Shown piece by piece: positions 1-13,400 of a stretch of 64,000 nucleotides of DNA. Origin of the DNA: Pelargonium tetragonum (lineage: Eukaryota; Streptophyta; Magnoliopsida; Geraniales; Geraniaceae). Under the pieces are notes generated by a model, which was given only the letters and a program-made list of their open reading frames with translations, was not told the origin of the DNA and ran no database searches. The stretch lies in the NCBI GenBank assembly GCA_036897445.1, contig JAYMTL010000028.1:62001-126000 (forward strand), in the 5' to 3' direction. The position numbers and the translations under genes were made by a program. Every line of letters begins with the position of its first letter. Positions within the stretch are counted from its first letter, which is position 1.

Positions 1-744
1 CTTACAATAATAAGGGTGTTAATTCCTTTGTTTATATAGTTAGGGTTCCGCAAGTTTACAAGGGAAGCTCTTGTATCAACATCTCCTTCTAAAAGCTCAA
101 GGACATACTCCTGTTTTATAACTTTTATTGCATTCTCTTTTTTTTTCACGAGTGTGTAACCTATTTATTCTATATATCTAATGAGCTACCTATGCAGGAG
201 TCCTATACTTGTCTTAGAAAAAGAAAGAAGCCTGATATACTAATTACAAAAGCAATACTTGAAATTAAGAACATTTATCTTTATCGCGGGAACTCTAAGG
301 GCTTATTATCTATAAAATTTGAAGGAAGCTTTCTTAAAACTAAAAAGGGGTATTAGAGAAGTTTCTATCTCGAATTTAGTATAGTTGGTCCAGAAGTTCA
401 AATAGAGCTGAAAAGCGTTATAATAGCCGCGGGTTTTAAAATCTTTTAGGGTCCCTATACAGCTAAACGGAGTTGTAGAGTATTCTTGCTAAAAAGGGCG
501 GGCAGGTATACCGCATAATACCAAGCTTCATCCGAATTTCTTTTCTAATCTCTAAACTTTAGTTTTTCACCTAGTATAAAATATATATATACACTTAACC
601 TTATTTAACAGCTAGTAGCCCGTTGGGGAAAATCCTGTATAGAGTATCCTTAACTGGCGATAAAGGGCATCTATTATTCGATTACTCGGATAGATTTTTA
701 GTTAAAAGTACTCGGAAAAGCGGTTCGAGGGGGAATAATAAAAA
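1..744. other. Non-coding A+T-rich spacer
   Basis: I see no gene, RNA or named repeat here. All frames are broken by frequent stops. A purine run (GAGGGGG, about 727-733) lies some 10 bases before the ATG of the next open frame and would serve as a Shine-Dalgarno-like site if that frame were translated, but a purine run of this kind is easily met by chance. Confidence 0.5.
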
Positions 745-1170
745 ATGAAGCATAGGCGTGGGAGATGCTTCGTTAATACAAAGGGGTACGCGGAGAATTT
801 TAAGTACATCGGGGTTTTTAGAGATTCAAAAGGATTGAGAAGACTCTCCTTCCTTATAACTATGTTAAACAGCGTGCTTCGTGCATATATAAAGTTGCCC
901 CCCCTTTTTAAGCCCCGGGGAGAACGAAACACAGAGGGATTTAGAGAAAACTTGAGCTTAAGTGCCCTATATGCTATTTGGATTCCTTATGATTTTAAGG
1001 TTTATAGTACTCTGTACTCCCCAAAAAATTTTAATTTTTTACGCGCGCTGTGCCCCTCTAGAGTGCACTTGTATAACTCTCCCAGAGTCCCCCTTACAAA
1101 GAGTCTTATTTCAAAACCTAGACTCGACCGACTTTTCTATTTAGGAACCGGAAAATCTAAAGATATTTAA
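745..1170 (+). other. Longest open frame (141 codons), coding status unsupported
   Basis: An ATG-started frame of 141 codons, the longest in the window. The predicted product would be basic: about one residue in five is Lys or Arg, concentrated near the N-terminus (MKHRRGR) and C-terminus (GTGKSKDI). I recognise no family, motif, signal peptide or membrane helix. A purine run sits about 10 bases upstream of the ATG. At this base composition a stop is expected every 12-14 codons, so one frame of this size among roughly ten thousand in 64 kb is only mildly surprising. An antisense frame of 76 codons (702-932) overlaps it and has no better claim. It could be a basic organellar protein diverged beyond recognition by eye, but chance is the simpler reading. 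Confidence 0.15.
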
Positions 1171-4100
1171 CAACTCTCGTTATAGTTTTTCAAATCCTTT
1201 TTTATTAAGCGAAGACCCGAGTCAGCCTTATTTTATTCTAATCTAAGAAGCCTGATGAGATGAGTAGATTTATAGTCTTGCGAAAGCTTCAGAAATTTGA
1301 ACCTCCAAAGCAAGGACCCCTTATCTAAGAGTATGCGTATACCCCCTACATTGCCCTGGGAATTTCCCAAAAGCTTCTCCGCAAAAATGCCTTATTAAAG
1401 CCTATAAAAGGATTTTGACTCATGATTCAATAATTGCTAGACCTTCTTTCCCTCACGAACTCAACTGCCCACGTCTTAACTCTTTTCTAAAATAAAAAAA
1501 AAACTTCCTAACGGGTTTCCCAAAACCGGAGCTAAGACCCGCCTCTTTACTGGACCTTTTCATTCTCAACATTTTCGTAGCTACTAATAAAAGGCAAGAG
1601 TTCTAATCCCGCTTGGGTTTCTTTGTTACTTTTGTATTTGCTTTCTTACTCTATTGAATTGATAACTTACTTGTTTGTTTATTCTTTCTTATTGTCTACT
1701 TTTTGAAGGTAAACCAGAATAAAGAATTCCTGGAAACCGTAAGTTCAAATCTAATAAAGCACAAAGTTATAAAAAGCTAGCCAAAAAAACCTTGTGAAAT
1801 TCTTTCTTTTGGTAAAAAGGAGAAGTTTCATTTTATATGTAACTGGATAAAATTTATTTACTTAATAAGTTTTGTACAAATTACAGGGTCTAGATCCTAG
1901 GAAAGTTGTCGGATTCTGATAAGAGTACTACAACAAGCAAGACGACAGCAAAGAGAATTTCTTAACAAGGCGAAAAAGTCCTCTTTTTAGACTGTACTAC
2001 TGCTTAAAAACTCTAGTAAAAACGAATGAAAAAAAAAAGTAAGATGCTAGGGGGAGTGGAAATCCTATCCTTGTAAACAATTTTTTGTATGCCACAAACT
2101 TCATATGCTAAATACCACGTAAGTCCTTCAATGTTCTAGAGACTTTCTCTACTATTACTCTATAGGGTACCTTTCTTTTTTCGTACCCCTGAAAGTTTTT
2201 TCTACTTAAGAATTTACTACATTTTGACTTTTGTTATCCAAATCCCTATGACTTTTATCTCGACTCGTAACAGAGTGGAATTTAGCTATTACTTAAAAAC
2301 CTCTCGTTACCTTCCCAAAACTACAAGGGCGAAAACTTTACTCTTATTTTCTTCCTGTTTCTTTTTATTCTAAAACAATAAAAGGACTTGGTCTTAAAGA
2401 AAGTTAAGCTAACAACCTAGAGTATGGGTTTACAAATATTGCACAGAGTAGAAGAACAGGCATTAGGCGGGTAAAAACTTTTTCTTTAAATAAGGAAAGG
2501 CCCCAAATCCTGTTTTCAGCTAGCCGTATTTTTATGAATTTATGAAACGGGGTGGTTTTTAGGAAAGGGCGCTTTGTATATATCCAGACTTTTCGAGTAA
2601 ACAGAATAAAAGGATTTTAATTCAAAATTTCTTAGTACTGGAAAAACCAGAGTACCCCTTGAACCTATAGTAAGCTTAGAGTTCTTCATCTTAATCCACT
2701 AAGACTTAATTTGAAACTTAAAATGAACTCCTACTTAATAAGCGAGACTGAGATAGTACGTTGTTATACCGAGCAGCCCAAAAACCTATGGAATCCTTTT
2801 TAGTTACACTTCTCTAAAGTAAAAGGGGCGCCTTAGCTAGGCTAGTAAACTTTATCCATCTTACCGAGGGCTTTACTTGGAAAGAGTCGAACCGCATTGA
2901 ACAAAGAAGACAGTTTCGGGCAAAAGCGTTGTTTACAAGTTATCAAATCGCACAAGGATTCCTATTCGTCAATAGATAGAATGGCTCGCTCTTAAACGAG
3001 CTTTGCTATAGGATATAGTAGATAAAGAGCAAGGACCTCCCGTGGATTTAGATTCGTTATAAGAGAATTCCATCTCTATTTACAAGACTTTTAAATAATC
3101 CACCATCAAAAAGTACTTTAGGAGACCCACGCACCCAGTTAAAGGGAACCGCTTAGATTATAATGAAATTCTTGTTAGCTATTTAAGGCACCTACACAAG
3201 TGTATAAAAGCACGGATCAAGAAACTTTTAGTTTAAACAACAGGTGTTTATTTAATGAATTCAGAATTAGTTACTTATTTATAGCCAAACTTCTTAAAGA
3301 GCTTTTGGGATTTACCAGATATGCCGAAGGTTAAAACCCATATGCCAGCATTGGTAAGGATGCTAATATAACAATTTTTAGGGATCTTACAGTTCTTAGA
3401 ATTGTATTTTTACAGAAAACAGAATTGGGGGACTTTCTATTAGAAAGTTAAAAAACTTCTTTAGATTTTGGGTTGTAATTGACTTCCCCCTTATCTACAT
3501 TTGTCTCTTGTGTGACAAAAAGCCCTTTTTTGTGATTAAATAAAGAGCCGGGGGAAGTTGTGAACGCTTTAACTAAAAAAATGCTTTTTACCTCTGTAAT
3601 AGAAATTTTGAAACAATGATCTAGGAATTCCGACCTTTTTTCTATTTAATGCACTGAATAATTGCTTTTGGATTTTATGGAATAAAGATTGTTTGTTAGA
3701 TATTTCGAAAGTTTACTTATACTGTTTGAATCAATTGTTTAGGGATACCCATGGTTTTTAAGTTAAAACTCAAGAGTGTGAAAAGTCCCAGTAAGACCTC
3801 TTTTAGTTGGACATATAAGACTCTGCTTTTTATTCTAGATACTTGCCTAGAGCTATTGCTTTATATAGACTCGGTAAACTCATTCCTAAGGCGCCCTCAA
3901 GAGTTATTTTAAAAACCCGCGATAGGAAGATTTTTATACTATCTTACTGAAAAGTCTGGCATACTATAAACTGTAAATCTAAGTCCAGTGCCAACTTCCC
4001 TAAGTTTCAGATACTGCTGTATTCATATAATCTAACGGGAAAAAAGAATACTATCAAAAATACCAAGAATGGAACAAGCAGCTAGCCGTAAAATTCAACA

Positions 4101-4386
4101 CAAAAGTATTTATAAGCCAGCTTTTCTATTTTTATATCCTACCTATTAGTATAGTGGGGTTACCCTTGTTTAGGGTTTTCTTATGAATAACTTTACTTTG
4201 TCTTTTCAAAGGTCTTGCCTTATACTTAATAAAGGATATGTCAAAAGTTCGAGTTCTCGGTAAAAACAACATTTCCATGTTTAAATCCATCTTTTCTTAT
4301 TTATCCAGTTTTGTTGAATAGAAAGAGTTGCCGGTAACAAGATTTACATACCTGTTTGGCGGCGCTAGAACAAGTCAAAATTTCCG
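1171..4386. other. Non-coding A+T-rich spacer
   Basis: No open frame of note, no recognisable RNA and no long repeat. There are homopolymer runs of A or T (for example around 1494-1503) and scattered TAAGG/CCTTA-type words typical of the whole window. Around 2886-2910 the minus strand has a GGTTCGA word like a tRNA T-loop, but the flanking bases do not pair. Confidence 0.5.
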
Positions 4387-4480
4387 ACCGAAAGAGGGGG
4401 CTCAAACCCTCGGGATCTCCCGGATAAGTTTTTTCAGTTCCCACTGAGTAAGGCCCCTTAAAAGACTTCGACAGCATAAA
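4387..4480 (-). pseudogene. tRNA-like remnant, class II (Ser/Leu) type
   Basis: A G+C-rich island in A+T-rich surroundings. Read on the minus strand it shows, in tRNA order: a D-arm-like stretch at 4472-4453 resembling GTCGAGTGGTTTAAGGC of Ser/Leu tRNAs; a 5-bp hairpin TCAGT/ACTGA at 4447-4434 in the anticodon-arm place; a variable-arm-like hairpin CGGG/CCCG at 4422-4411; and a T-arm-like hairpin GAGGG/CCCTC at 4411-4394. The 3' part recalls plastid tRNA-Ser genes, which have CCGAGGGTTCGAATCCCTC. Against a working tRNA: the T-loop has 8 bases instead of 7, the anticodon loop has 4 instead of 7, and I find no 5' strand matching the 3' acceptor stretch TTTCGGT. I infer a decayed or transferred tRNA; a chance group of hairpins is the alternative. 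Confidence 0.3.
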
Positions 4481-7400
4481 AAAAGGGCGACTCCTATCCA
4501 AATACTTTATACAAGAAGGGTCTTATCAATTGCTTATAGAAATTTGAGAGAACTCTAAAAAAACCTAAGGAAGCTGTACAACGAAGTTATTATTGATCTA
4601 ACAACAAATTCGCGCGGGGTTTTTCAAGGAATGCGCCTATTAGTAGAGGTAGAGAAGGTCTTCTTTCTTAAATTCTTAACTCAAGTATATGTACATAGCA
4701 AATCTTTGAAAGCCTTTTACCTTACTACTGTATCTGCTAACAAAAAGTAAAAGCTATACTCATAATTTTAGGGAAACTAGTTTCCACTACATGTAAGATT
4801 TGAACCCCTGAAAGCGCAATTTCATTTTCAGAAAAAAAAGAAATAGGATTCCTGCTCGTGTTAAAAAGAAAGGAAATCTGAGAAATATATAGGCATAATA
4901 GGACTGGCACTGGCTACTACTGTACCCGATCGATTTCATTAAATCTGACTTACAACGAGAAACCCCGCGAGTCCTCTCCTTGTAATTGAGGGGAAATGCC
5001 GAAAATTATTTAGTCGCGCAAAACTTGAAATTCTATTGAATAAGTGAAAGGGAATAGCCTAACCAGAAAAAGACTCTATTTGACGACTTTTGGTTATTTA
5101 TAGTTTGCTTTTTCGGATGAAATTTATGAAGAATAAAATGAGATTTACTTAGCTTACGTACGGGTACAATAAAAACTGCTCCTTGCAAGAACTGGTTAAG
5201 GAAATACGGGATTTCTCTCTTTAATTTAGTAACGCACTACTATGGGATTTGGGTAGAACTTATACGTTTTTAGTTAAAGAAATCCTTACATAATAACTAA
5301 AGATTCTAATTTCATACTTTTTCTTTCTATTCCCTGCTTCAAACTAAGGATCTTCTAAAATGCTTGGTTGGCTTTTTTCTAGCTTCTAAAGCAAGAGTTG
5401 CATATTCCTACAGATAAAAAACTCCGGTAATTTGTTAACAGCGAATCCTTTACACCAGAAAAAACCTTAATAAAAAACTTTGGCATAACTAATGACAAAA
5501 CAAACGTAGGCCACTATAACAGAAAAGAATCTAAATATTTATTCTAGGAATTTTTCTTTTGAAAGATAGAATAACTTGCTCAGATAATTTTAGGGGTCTC
5601 TTTTCAGCACAAAACGTAAAGTACACGGAAGAGGGTTCCAAATCTAATACAAATGAAAATATTGACCTCTTTTATAGAATATAAAAGTATCCAGTAACTG
5701 TAGTTTTTTTATGCACGAAATTTAGAAAATGCAGTCTACTCTACAATCTTTGTTTAATTACCTTCTTTGCCTAGAGATTCACCTTTTTGACAAGGAGCAA
5801 GACCTAAGAAACTGCTCAACAAAAAGGAACCCTAATATATAACGCATATAGGAAAGAAAGTTTTCTCGGGAACACTGCACTGCTTATGAAGAGTATTAAA
5901 CCTGGTCTAACACTAAACTATTTTACTTCCACGCTTTTTTGTAGCTAGAGGGTTTCAACTCCTTATCAAATCTACTTAGGCTTACCCATGTTTAAAAGGT
6001 CGATAACTGAGTTAGAAACTACTGTCATGTCAAACCAAAGAAGTTTTCCAGAAGAAATTAAGGATCCCACCTATTTTCTTTCTTATACTTTATTTAATTT
6101 ATTAGTAACCAATTCTAAAAAGCTTGAGGTCAAGTTGTATAGAGATTACACCAGGTGCAGGTAGATATAGACCTCGATAGATACTATAGCATACATATCT
6201 AATATACAAAAAAACATACTTCTAATGCTTTTATTTATATGCTATAGCAACTCTTATTTTTGGGAAAGAAATAGGTAAGAGGGTTAAAACAAATTTCTTA
6301 GATATTCTAGGAAAGGAATTCGAGGTAGAAGTAAACCAACGAATTTCCATTTAATTCTAAATTTACGAAACTAGTGTTTAAATCTCAAAAGGGATCCTTA
6401 GAGAGAGCCCTCTAAATAGGAACTTCCTTATTTACTTAATTGCCTTAACAGGAACTTTGAAACTGGAAACCTATCTCCCTTTTTTTAAACTAAGAAAACT
6501 TTCCACTTCCCCTCTATTCTATTTTGTTCAGGCTTTTACTAGAGATTTTATCCCGATTTTGCTTAGGAGCTATTAATCGCACAGTGTTAGGACTTCCTCG
6601 GGCTCTTTGTTAACAAATGAATTGCAGAAAAGAATCCCTAACCCCTTTACTATCTGCTATTATCGGGAATATGAAACCTAGAAAAGGGGACTGCCTTACA
6701 AAACTGGGAAAGGAAGCTCCTGGTTAATGAGTTTACCTTGTTCTCCCTTGTCAATCTCTAAAACATCTACGAATTTAGGAAGGCTCTTATAGCTTGATTT
6801 TATATCCCCGATTTACTATAACTTCTTTCTTTATTATACATAAAAAAGTAAAGACTTTCCAAAAAAGGCTGAGGATAACAAAATACAGATTCCTTAGAAC
6901 AACGCTAAAGTAACTTTCTATTAACCGGATCAGGAGGAAAACACCCTAGTTTTATCTTGCTTTTGTTCCAATTAGATCAAATTAGGAGAGCAGGAGTTGG
7001 AAAACTACCTGAGACACCCTACACTCTAGCTACATTGCCTAGTAATAAACAAGACATTAGAGACTTCCTTTAAATTCCTCTGTAATACAGCTAAGCTAAT
7101 ATCCGTAAAGAAATGAAAACTATATATAAGTTAAACTAGCTATATTAGGACCCTTTCTTTTGAGACTCTACTAGTAAACCTCTAATTTAAGTTAGCTATA
7201 AGCTGTAAAGTAAAGAGACTCCGTGTTTTATACATTTCAACAAAGCTATGACTTACTCTTCAAGATTTCTAATAACATTTTTTTTTTCCACGACTCGTCT
7301 AATTTGAAAACCGAAAAAAAAAAGAAGGGGCCGCTTAGATAAAGAGTTTTTTTGCTTGTACTCTCGAAAATCCAAGAAGATTTTGAAGTGAACTAGGGCT

Positions 7401-10379
7401 TTTGAAGTCATATATTAGCTTACTACTAGAATCTTAAGCTCGACAAATCCGAATAACCTCGAAGTAGGTGCTATTGGTTCGCGGTATCTACAATAGAATT
7501 AAATTCCATTTGGAAGTATTCTCATAAGGAAATCCTGTTTATTAATATTATTGGACTCTTATATGTCTTCCTTTTTTTTGAAGATCCCTCATATAAAAAT
7601 CCCGGTGAGGAAGAGTGTAATTTAAGAATTAGTTTACATTTTCTTATTAGTAAAGACCCTCTTGTGTAGCAAGACGAATAATATGAAAATTTAGTAGAGT
7701 TTAGTAGCTTCAGAGCCATTCCCAGTAAACTCATAGTGGAGCATTCTTTAAGGTTTAGCAAAAAGCACGTAATTTGAAATTGAAACTAGGTCTTTTATAC
7801 TTTATATGTTATGGATACTTGTTATATAGTTTTCGCGGTATTTGTACTTTTTTAGGAAATTTTATAAACCTAGAAGGAACCTAGGTAGTCAAACTCTATA
7901 GTATAGAGCAGGGTGTGGATAATTAACTTTCGCAACTGCAGGCATCTTACACTTTTTTGTTCATAGGAGTCTTGACAGGACGCTAAAGTTAAATTAGAGT
8001 AATTGGATTGTAAAGTGCGCCCTATCTCTCTCTAAATTCTCCTACTAAAATTATCTACCCTTGACGAAAAGTAAGCTTTTGTAAATTTATTGGAGATAGT
8101 ATGGCGGGACATAAAAATAATATGAGGTACAGTGAATTAAAATAAGAAAAGAAAGAACTTAACTAGAAAGATATTTATTTGATTGGTTAGCGTTCCCACT
8201 CTTGCAAATCAAAACGCGTTACCTCTAGACCCACTTTCTGTTGATAAAGCGCACTCTCCCTCCCTACCCGAGTCCCAAAGGGTTCATCGAAATTAGAAAT
8301 TATAAAGAGAATGCATTTAAACTAGTTGAAATAGAACGGGAGCCTTCAGAGTATTTAAATAAAAGTAAGCCTATCCCGGACCCTACCTAAATGTGAGGTT
8401 TTGCAATATTCAATCGCTTAAACATAAAAAGGAAGAAACGTTGTATAGATAAAACAGGCGCAGTTGGTAACATAAGAGAATTTAGTGGTTTTATTGACTC
8501 TGCATCTAATGCAAACCCGTATATAAGTAAAGGCCCTTGGTTGGGGCGCACTTGTGAGATATTTACAAGCTTTATTATCTTGCTAATTGTGACGAAAAAA
8601 GAAATTGAAAACTTCATATAAACCTCTCTACCGGAAATCCGTAGAATAAAAGCCTACTTAATGTGTTGTCAAAACTGAGCCAATCCTAAATAAAACCGGG
8701 CTTTGCCCCTTCGTCGAGTAGGTCTACGCGCTTTTACTCATTTGATTTGAATGGATTTCAAATATTCGAGTTAGTAAAAAAGTTCAGTACTATTATTTTT
8801 TAGACACTCGGATTACTTCTTTGTATACTTAAAAAGACAAACTCTATTCAATATGCCTTATAACTAGGAGCCCTTATTCTTAGTCTTCTAATTTCTTGGG
8901 TAATGAGCATTTCTTCTAGTTGTCCTGTGAAAGTACTCTAAATTAACTAATAAACGACTTCTAATTTTACTGTGCTTCTCCCTTACTATGTAAATAGAAT
9001 TAGATAGCAGACATAGTTGTGACGTTTAAACGAGTTCTCCTCTCTATTTACGCATCTCCCAGCACAGAAAGTTATTCATTCAGTATTAAAATTGGACGAG
9101 TGAGTTCCTTCTTAAATGAAAAGCCATTTTCGAATGATAAACAAACTTTATATCTCTTAAAAACAATGCCCTTGAGAAAACAAATAAGGATAAGCAGAAA
9201 TTTGCTTTTACAGCTGACTGCAACTCTTAGGGTCCTCGCAGGAATTTCTTTTATTCCTAAGGATTAACTTATCTATGGGTCACACTTTATTCCCAAAGCT
9301 TTGACAAAGAATTTTAGTTTAAACACTTCTTGAGATGCCAAGCACTTAATACTTATTTATCTTCCTCAAAGCTAAACTCAAAAATGCGAGAAAACCTTAA
9401 GTTAATATCTGCTGATCTTAGAGTTAACCCTTTGAACTGAAATTCCTTTGTTTATTCTTAGAATGCCTTAGTAAAGAAACGGGAGTAGTTACAGCTTTAT
9501 TAGGTTATCTGCTCCAGGGGGTTAGGGCACCCTTCATTAAAAACTCCTTATATATAAATATATGTATAGGATTTTGATTAAATTAAGTAATTAAGTAAGG
9601 GAATCCAGATCAATCTCAAGCTAATGCTTATGTAAATTCTTGCCTAAACAGAGCTTTCAGGTACCCTCCCTAAGGATTCCCGCGTTTGATTTTCTTTGTT
9701 TTAACCTTATTTCTTCAGCCTGCCTTGTAAGAGAAAACGGAGGGAATATGTCATCTTTTTTTCTATATATAATAACTTCTCCGGATATCCTGTGAACTCC
9801 TACCTAAGCTAACTTCTAAAAAGGAAACTCTTTTTACTTGAATTCAGGCGTAGAGTAGCTTTACTATAAAAGGTATCCACGAAATATCTATAGAACTGGA
9901 CTATACCTAATGGAAACCCTTAGACTTCTTTTAGTAAATTATCCTAAATTCCTAAGACTGCCCCATCTCTCTCTCGTGCACTCCCAGGTCCGCTGCACCT
10001 AGGCTGTAGAGGCTCTAGGATTCTAACTGCCCTATTTATAGAGTTATAGAGGAATGGAACTTATAGGATTTCTTAGTCTTAGAAGTGTTATGCGACTTGA
10101 ACTCTTGTATTGTAGTCGAGAGATATTAAGCTGCCTTTATTTTATAATGTAGAATTGAAGGACTGGTTTTTTCTCGGAGCGTATTTTAAGCTAGTTGAGA
10201 TGACCTTATTATAGCTTTTTTCTAATACTGAAAATGAAAGAATTCTATATAAGATATAAGTACAACTAACTAAAGAAGTTTCCTTGCAAAAATCTCCTCT
10301 ACTATAGGACTTGGTAAATTTTAGGAAGAGAAAGACACCCTCGAAAATAAATACAAAATGAACAAACAAGACGACTTAC
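4481..10379. other. Non-coding A+T-rich spacer
   Basis: About 5.9 kb without a supportable gene. The open frames here (up to 82 codons, at 9019-9267) match no family and have unremarkable residue content. One inverted repeat is noted separately at 6184-6247. Around 4793-4835 the minus strand has a GGTTCAAATC word preceded by a weak anticodon-arm-like stem, but there is no acceptor stem and I do not call a tRNA. Confidence 0.5.
6184..6247. repeat. Inverted repeat, 10-bp arms
   Basis: CTATAGCATA at 6184-6193 is repeated as its exact complement TATGCTATAG at 6238-6247, separated by 44 bases of A+T-rich sequence. It could extrude as a long-loop hairpin, but arms of 10 A+T-rich bases are not rare in 64 kb and no function follows from it. 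Confidence 0.5.
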
Positions 10380-10440
10380 TTTAGAAAAAGATCTAATTCA
10401 TAAGGATCCTTTTTCTAAATACCTTATTTATACATTAAGT
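10380..10440 (+). repeat. Hairpin repeat family B, copy 1
   Basis: Shares AGAAAAAGAT, CATAAGGATCC and TTTTTCTAAATACCTT words with the copies at 14.0 and 44.1 kb. It forms an 11-bp perfect stem: TTTAGAAAAAG (10380-10390) with CTTTTTCTAAA (10409-10419) and an 18-base loop. The loop carries AATTCATAAGGATC, nearly the same as the loop of copy 2. A following stretch (TACCTTATTTATA) matches the right flank of copy 3. The upstream ATGACTCAA box of the other copies is missing next to the stem, although ATGACTCAAA occurs about 160 bases downstream, near 10544. Confidence 0.6.
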
Positions 10441-13400
10441 TTATATAAGATTTTCTAATATTTATAAGATACCGATCTAGAAATTTAGAATTTCATGGCC
10501 TATCTCTGGATTGAAAAGTCCTTGCTTAGAGAAAGTGAACAGAAATGACTCAAACTAACTTAAGCAGTAATTCATGAAAGTCCATCAGCTCCCGCATTTC
10601 TTGTTCGGGTTTTGGAATTTTGTAATGCATACTTCACAAATTTTCTTATCAAGTGGCGGTGGTTTACTTTATCTGGTCATTGTATATAATATATCTTTTC
10701 TATTTTGTCTTTTCTATTGTCAACCAAAGTTCATAAAAAACTCAACCTCTTTGATAAGTATCCCCGTGAGTAACTTAGTGCAACAAAACAAATAACAAAG
10801 GTCTCTTTCAGTTCCTCGTAATCAGATTCCCGTTCTATCTATCAAGTTCGAGATTCACTTGGTTCCTTCATAGGTGTTAGTTGTTGCTCTTGTTCTTTCA
10901 TTTGTGAGATGGGAGTTTTGACTTTTTCTACCCATTTCCAAGCAACTCGATCGTGGAAGGGCATCTAACATTTTGCAAATTTCATAGGGTTTTAGGGTTT
11001 AAGGTGCGATTGTCAGTCCCAGGGTCGTACTTAGCTCTGTTTTTTGCTTGCTGTAAACGTTTATAAAGTTACGAGTACAAGAGATTCCTTAATAACTGTT
11101 CTAACTTTCCTACCTATCTTTTTGTATTAGTCAGCCTTATTTAGGTTTATAGAAGTTGGGAGAGAATTGTTCTTAGTTTAGTAGAGAGGGTAAGTTCGTA
11201 TCTTAATACAAAACAATCTAATACTTAGCTTTTAGCAGCGGTCATAAATGCTCCTTACTTCATATGGATATTAGGTTCTCTTTCTTTTAAGTCTTATAGT
11301 ACTAGAGCTTCATTTCCCTTTAGTTTATGTAGTAAGCTGTTCTACAAAAGCTATCCGGGATTTTTAAGTTAACTACAAAAAATTATAGGATTCAACTCCT
11401 AAAAGGGGAATCCTTGAGGGGTTTCCTTAGAAATTGAATTTGCTAGGGATCTAAAATAAGGTATCTTGTGAGTTTTGACATATTAGGAATTACGGCAACA
11501 ATCTCAAAAGGAGTTTCTTACTACGGAAATCCTTGCCAATTTCTCGAAGCGAAAGTTGTAGGCTTCAAGCAGTCGACACTTTTCTAAGACGCTAGAGTTC
11601 TTAATTTTCTTTGAAAGGAGTCAGATTTAGTCTTGAAAAGCGCTTATATAATTATAAAAAAAATAGGATTTTAATCTCTTTAAAGGAGTGCCCCCTAGAT
11701 CCTTATAAAATTCCTCGAAAGTTTTAGCTAAGAAATCCAAATTAGAACAAGAACTCCGTAAAAAGAATGCCAAAAAGTTCAACTCCTATCCTTAGTATAA
11801 GAAACCTGGAATACTTCTTAACAGGTTTTTCTTTTTTGAACAAGCGAGACCCTCGTAAGGAACTTGGAATACACCTTCTTCGTTTTAGGAGTTTTATAAA
11901 TGAGATCCATTAAACTAGCCGCTTTATTAGATTAGCTTTTTAGTGACCTGAAGTTCAGTAATTTTAAGAGATGTAAAGAATCACTAAACTTTACCCCCTT
12001 AACGTCTGGTTGCTTTATGAAACTAATTATTAAGTATTCATATTTTTTTAACAGAATAAAAATCCCTTTTTTAATGCACGAAAGCCCCTTTTAGTTAGCA
12101 GAATATCGAAAGACAACTTGTAATAGATTATATTTCACACATTTGAGAGTTTAAGCGCATTCCCAGGATCCCTTTAGACTCAAGGGAGACCCACTTTGTT
12201 AGCACATGGATGAAATAACTTTTATCTGGTTGCCGAGAAGTGCTTATGCAGTCCTTGTGAAGGAAACCCCGGTAAACAGCTGCTCCTTTTTATAATTATC
12301 TTAATTTCTTACACTCTGTAGGCTCCAAAAAAGCATGATCTTAGGGAAAGAAATCTCCTTGTTGGGACTCCTTCTGAAAGAATTTACGAGGTAGAAAAAT
12401 AGCTCTTAGAACATACTTGTGGATTATTGCCAAACAAAAAATCTATCTTGAGTCTTAAGTTAGTAGCGACACCATGGCTAAAGTTTCATTTTTATTTTAA
12501 GGCTTTTGTGTTATAACATATTAGTAGTTCCTGAATTTAAGGAACTCTTAAAGTTTATAGGAATTCTGCTTTTTTGTCTCTCTCACCAAAGTCTATGATC
12601 TCTGAAAGGGCACTTATTTTAGAGTTCTGTAAGCCAGCTTTATTCAATATTCAAAAAGAGCCTCGTTTAAATAGTTGTGTTAGGGTTTTTCGCCGATCAA
12701 GGAGTTGTAATAACAAGTTTGACTGAAAAGGAATAATGACTAAACGTCTTTTCAGCCAGCGCCCTACTTTATTAAATCTAAAAATAAAAACTTTTAGAAT
12801 CTAGGGAAATCCAGAATTGAAGTACAGGAATTGTCAAGTAAGCTTTTCTCTATAGGAAGTGGTGCATCTTAGACTTGTTTCTGTGAGACGCGTTAAGTAA
12901 GCCTGAGTGGCACAAGATCTGATCAAAAAGAAGGCTACACTCTTTAGCTCTCCAACTCGGAAAGTTTCATAATAACCAACCCAAAAATTTACGCAGGTAT
13001 TTAGATTTAGACTCCTCCCTATATTATTATAGCTACTTTCGCGCCTAAATACTAACAGTTTTAACTTTCCCAAACTTTTTAGTATAGACCCGGAATTTTT
13101 GACGAGGAATTTCAATTAGCAAGACCAAGACTCGGTTACATATGAAAAATAGAAATAGAAAATTGAGCGACTTCCATTTGACTTTGAGTTACTGTCTTTT
13201 TAGTGGGTGGGATAGGACCTCCTGTATTCCCTGCCTTTGTATCTAGCTCCTTAACTTCTTTGTACTTTCTAAAGGTATTCCTAGTGGGGCTATCCATAGT
13301 TCTGAAGGAATCTCCTACTTACGTTATAGCACACTACTTGACTTAGACTTATTTCATAGTGTACTAATTTTCTTTTAGAAGCTTTCTTAGGGGGAGAGTC

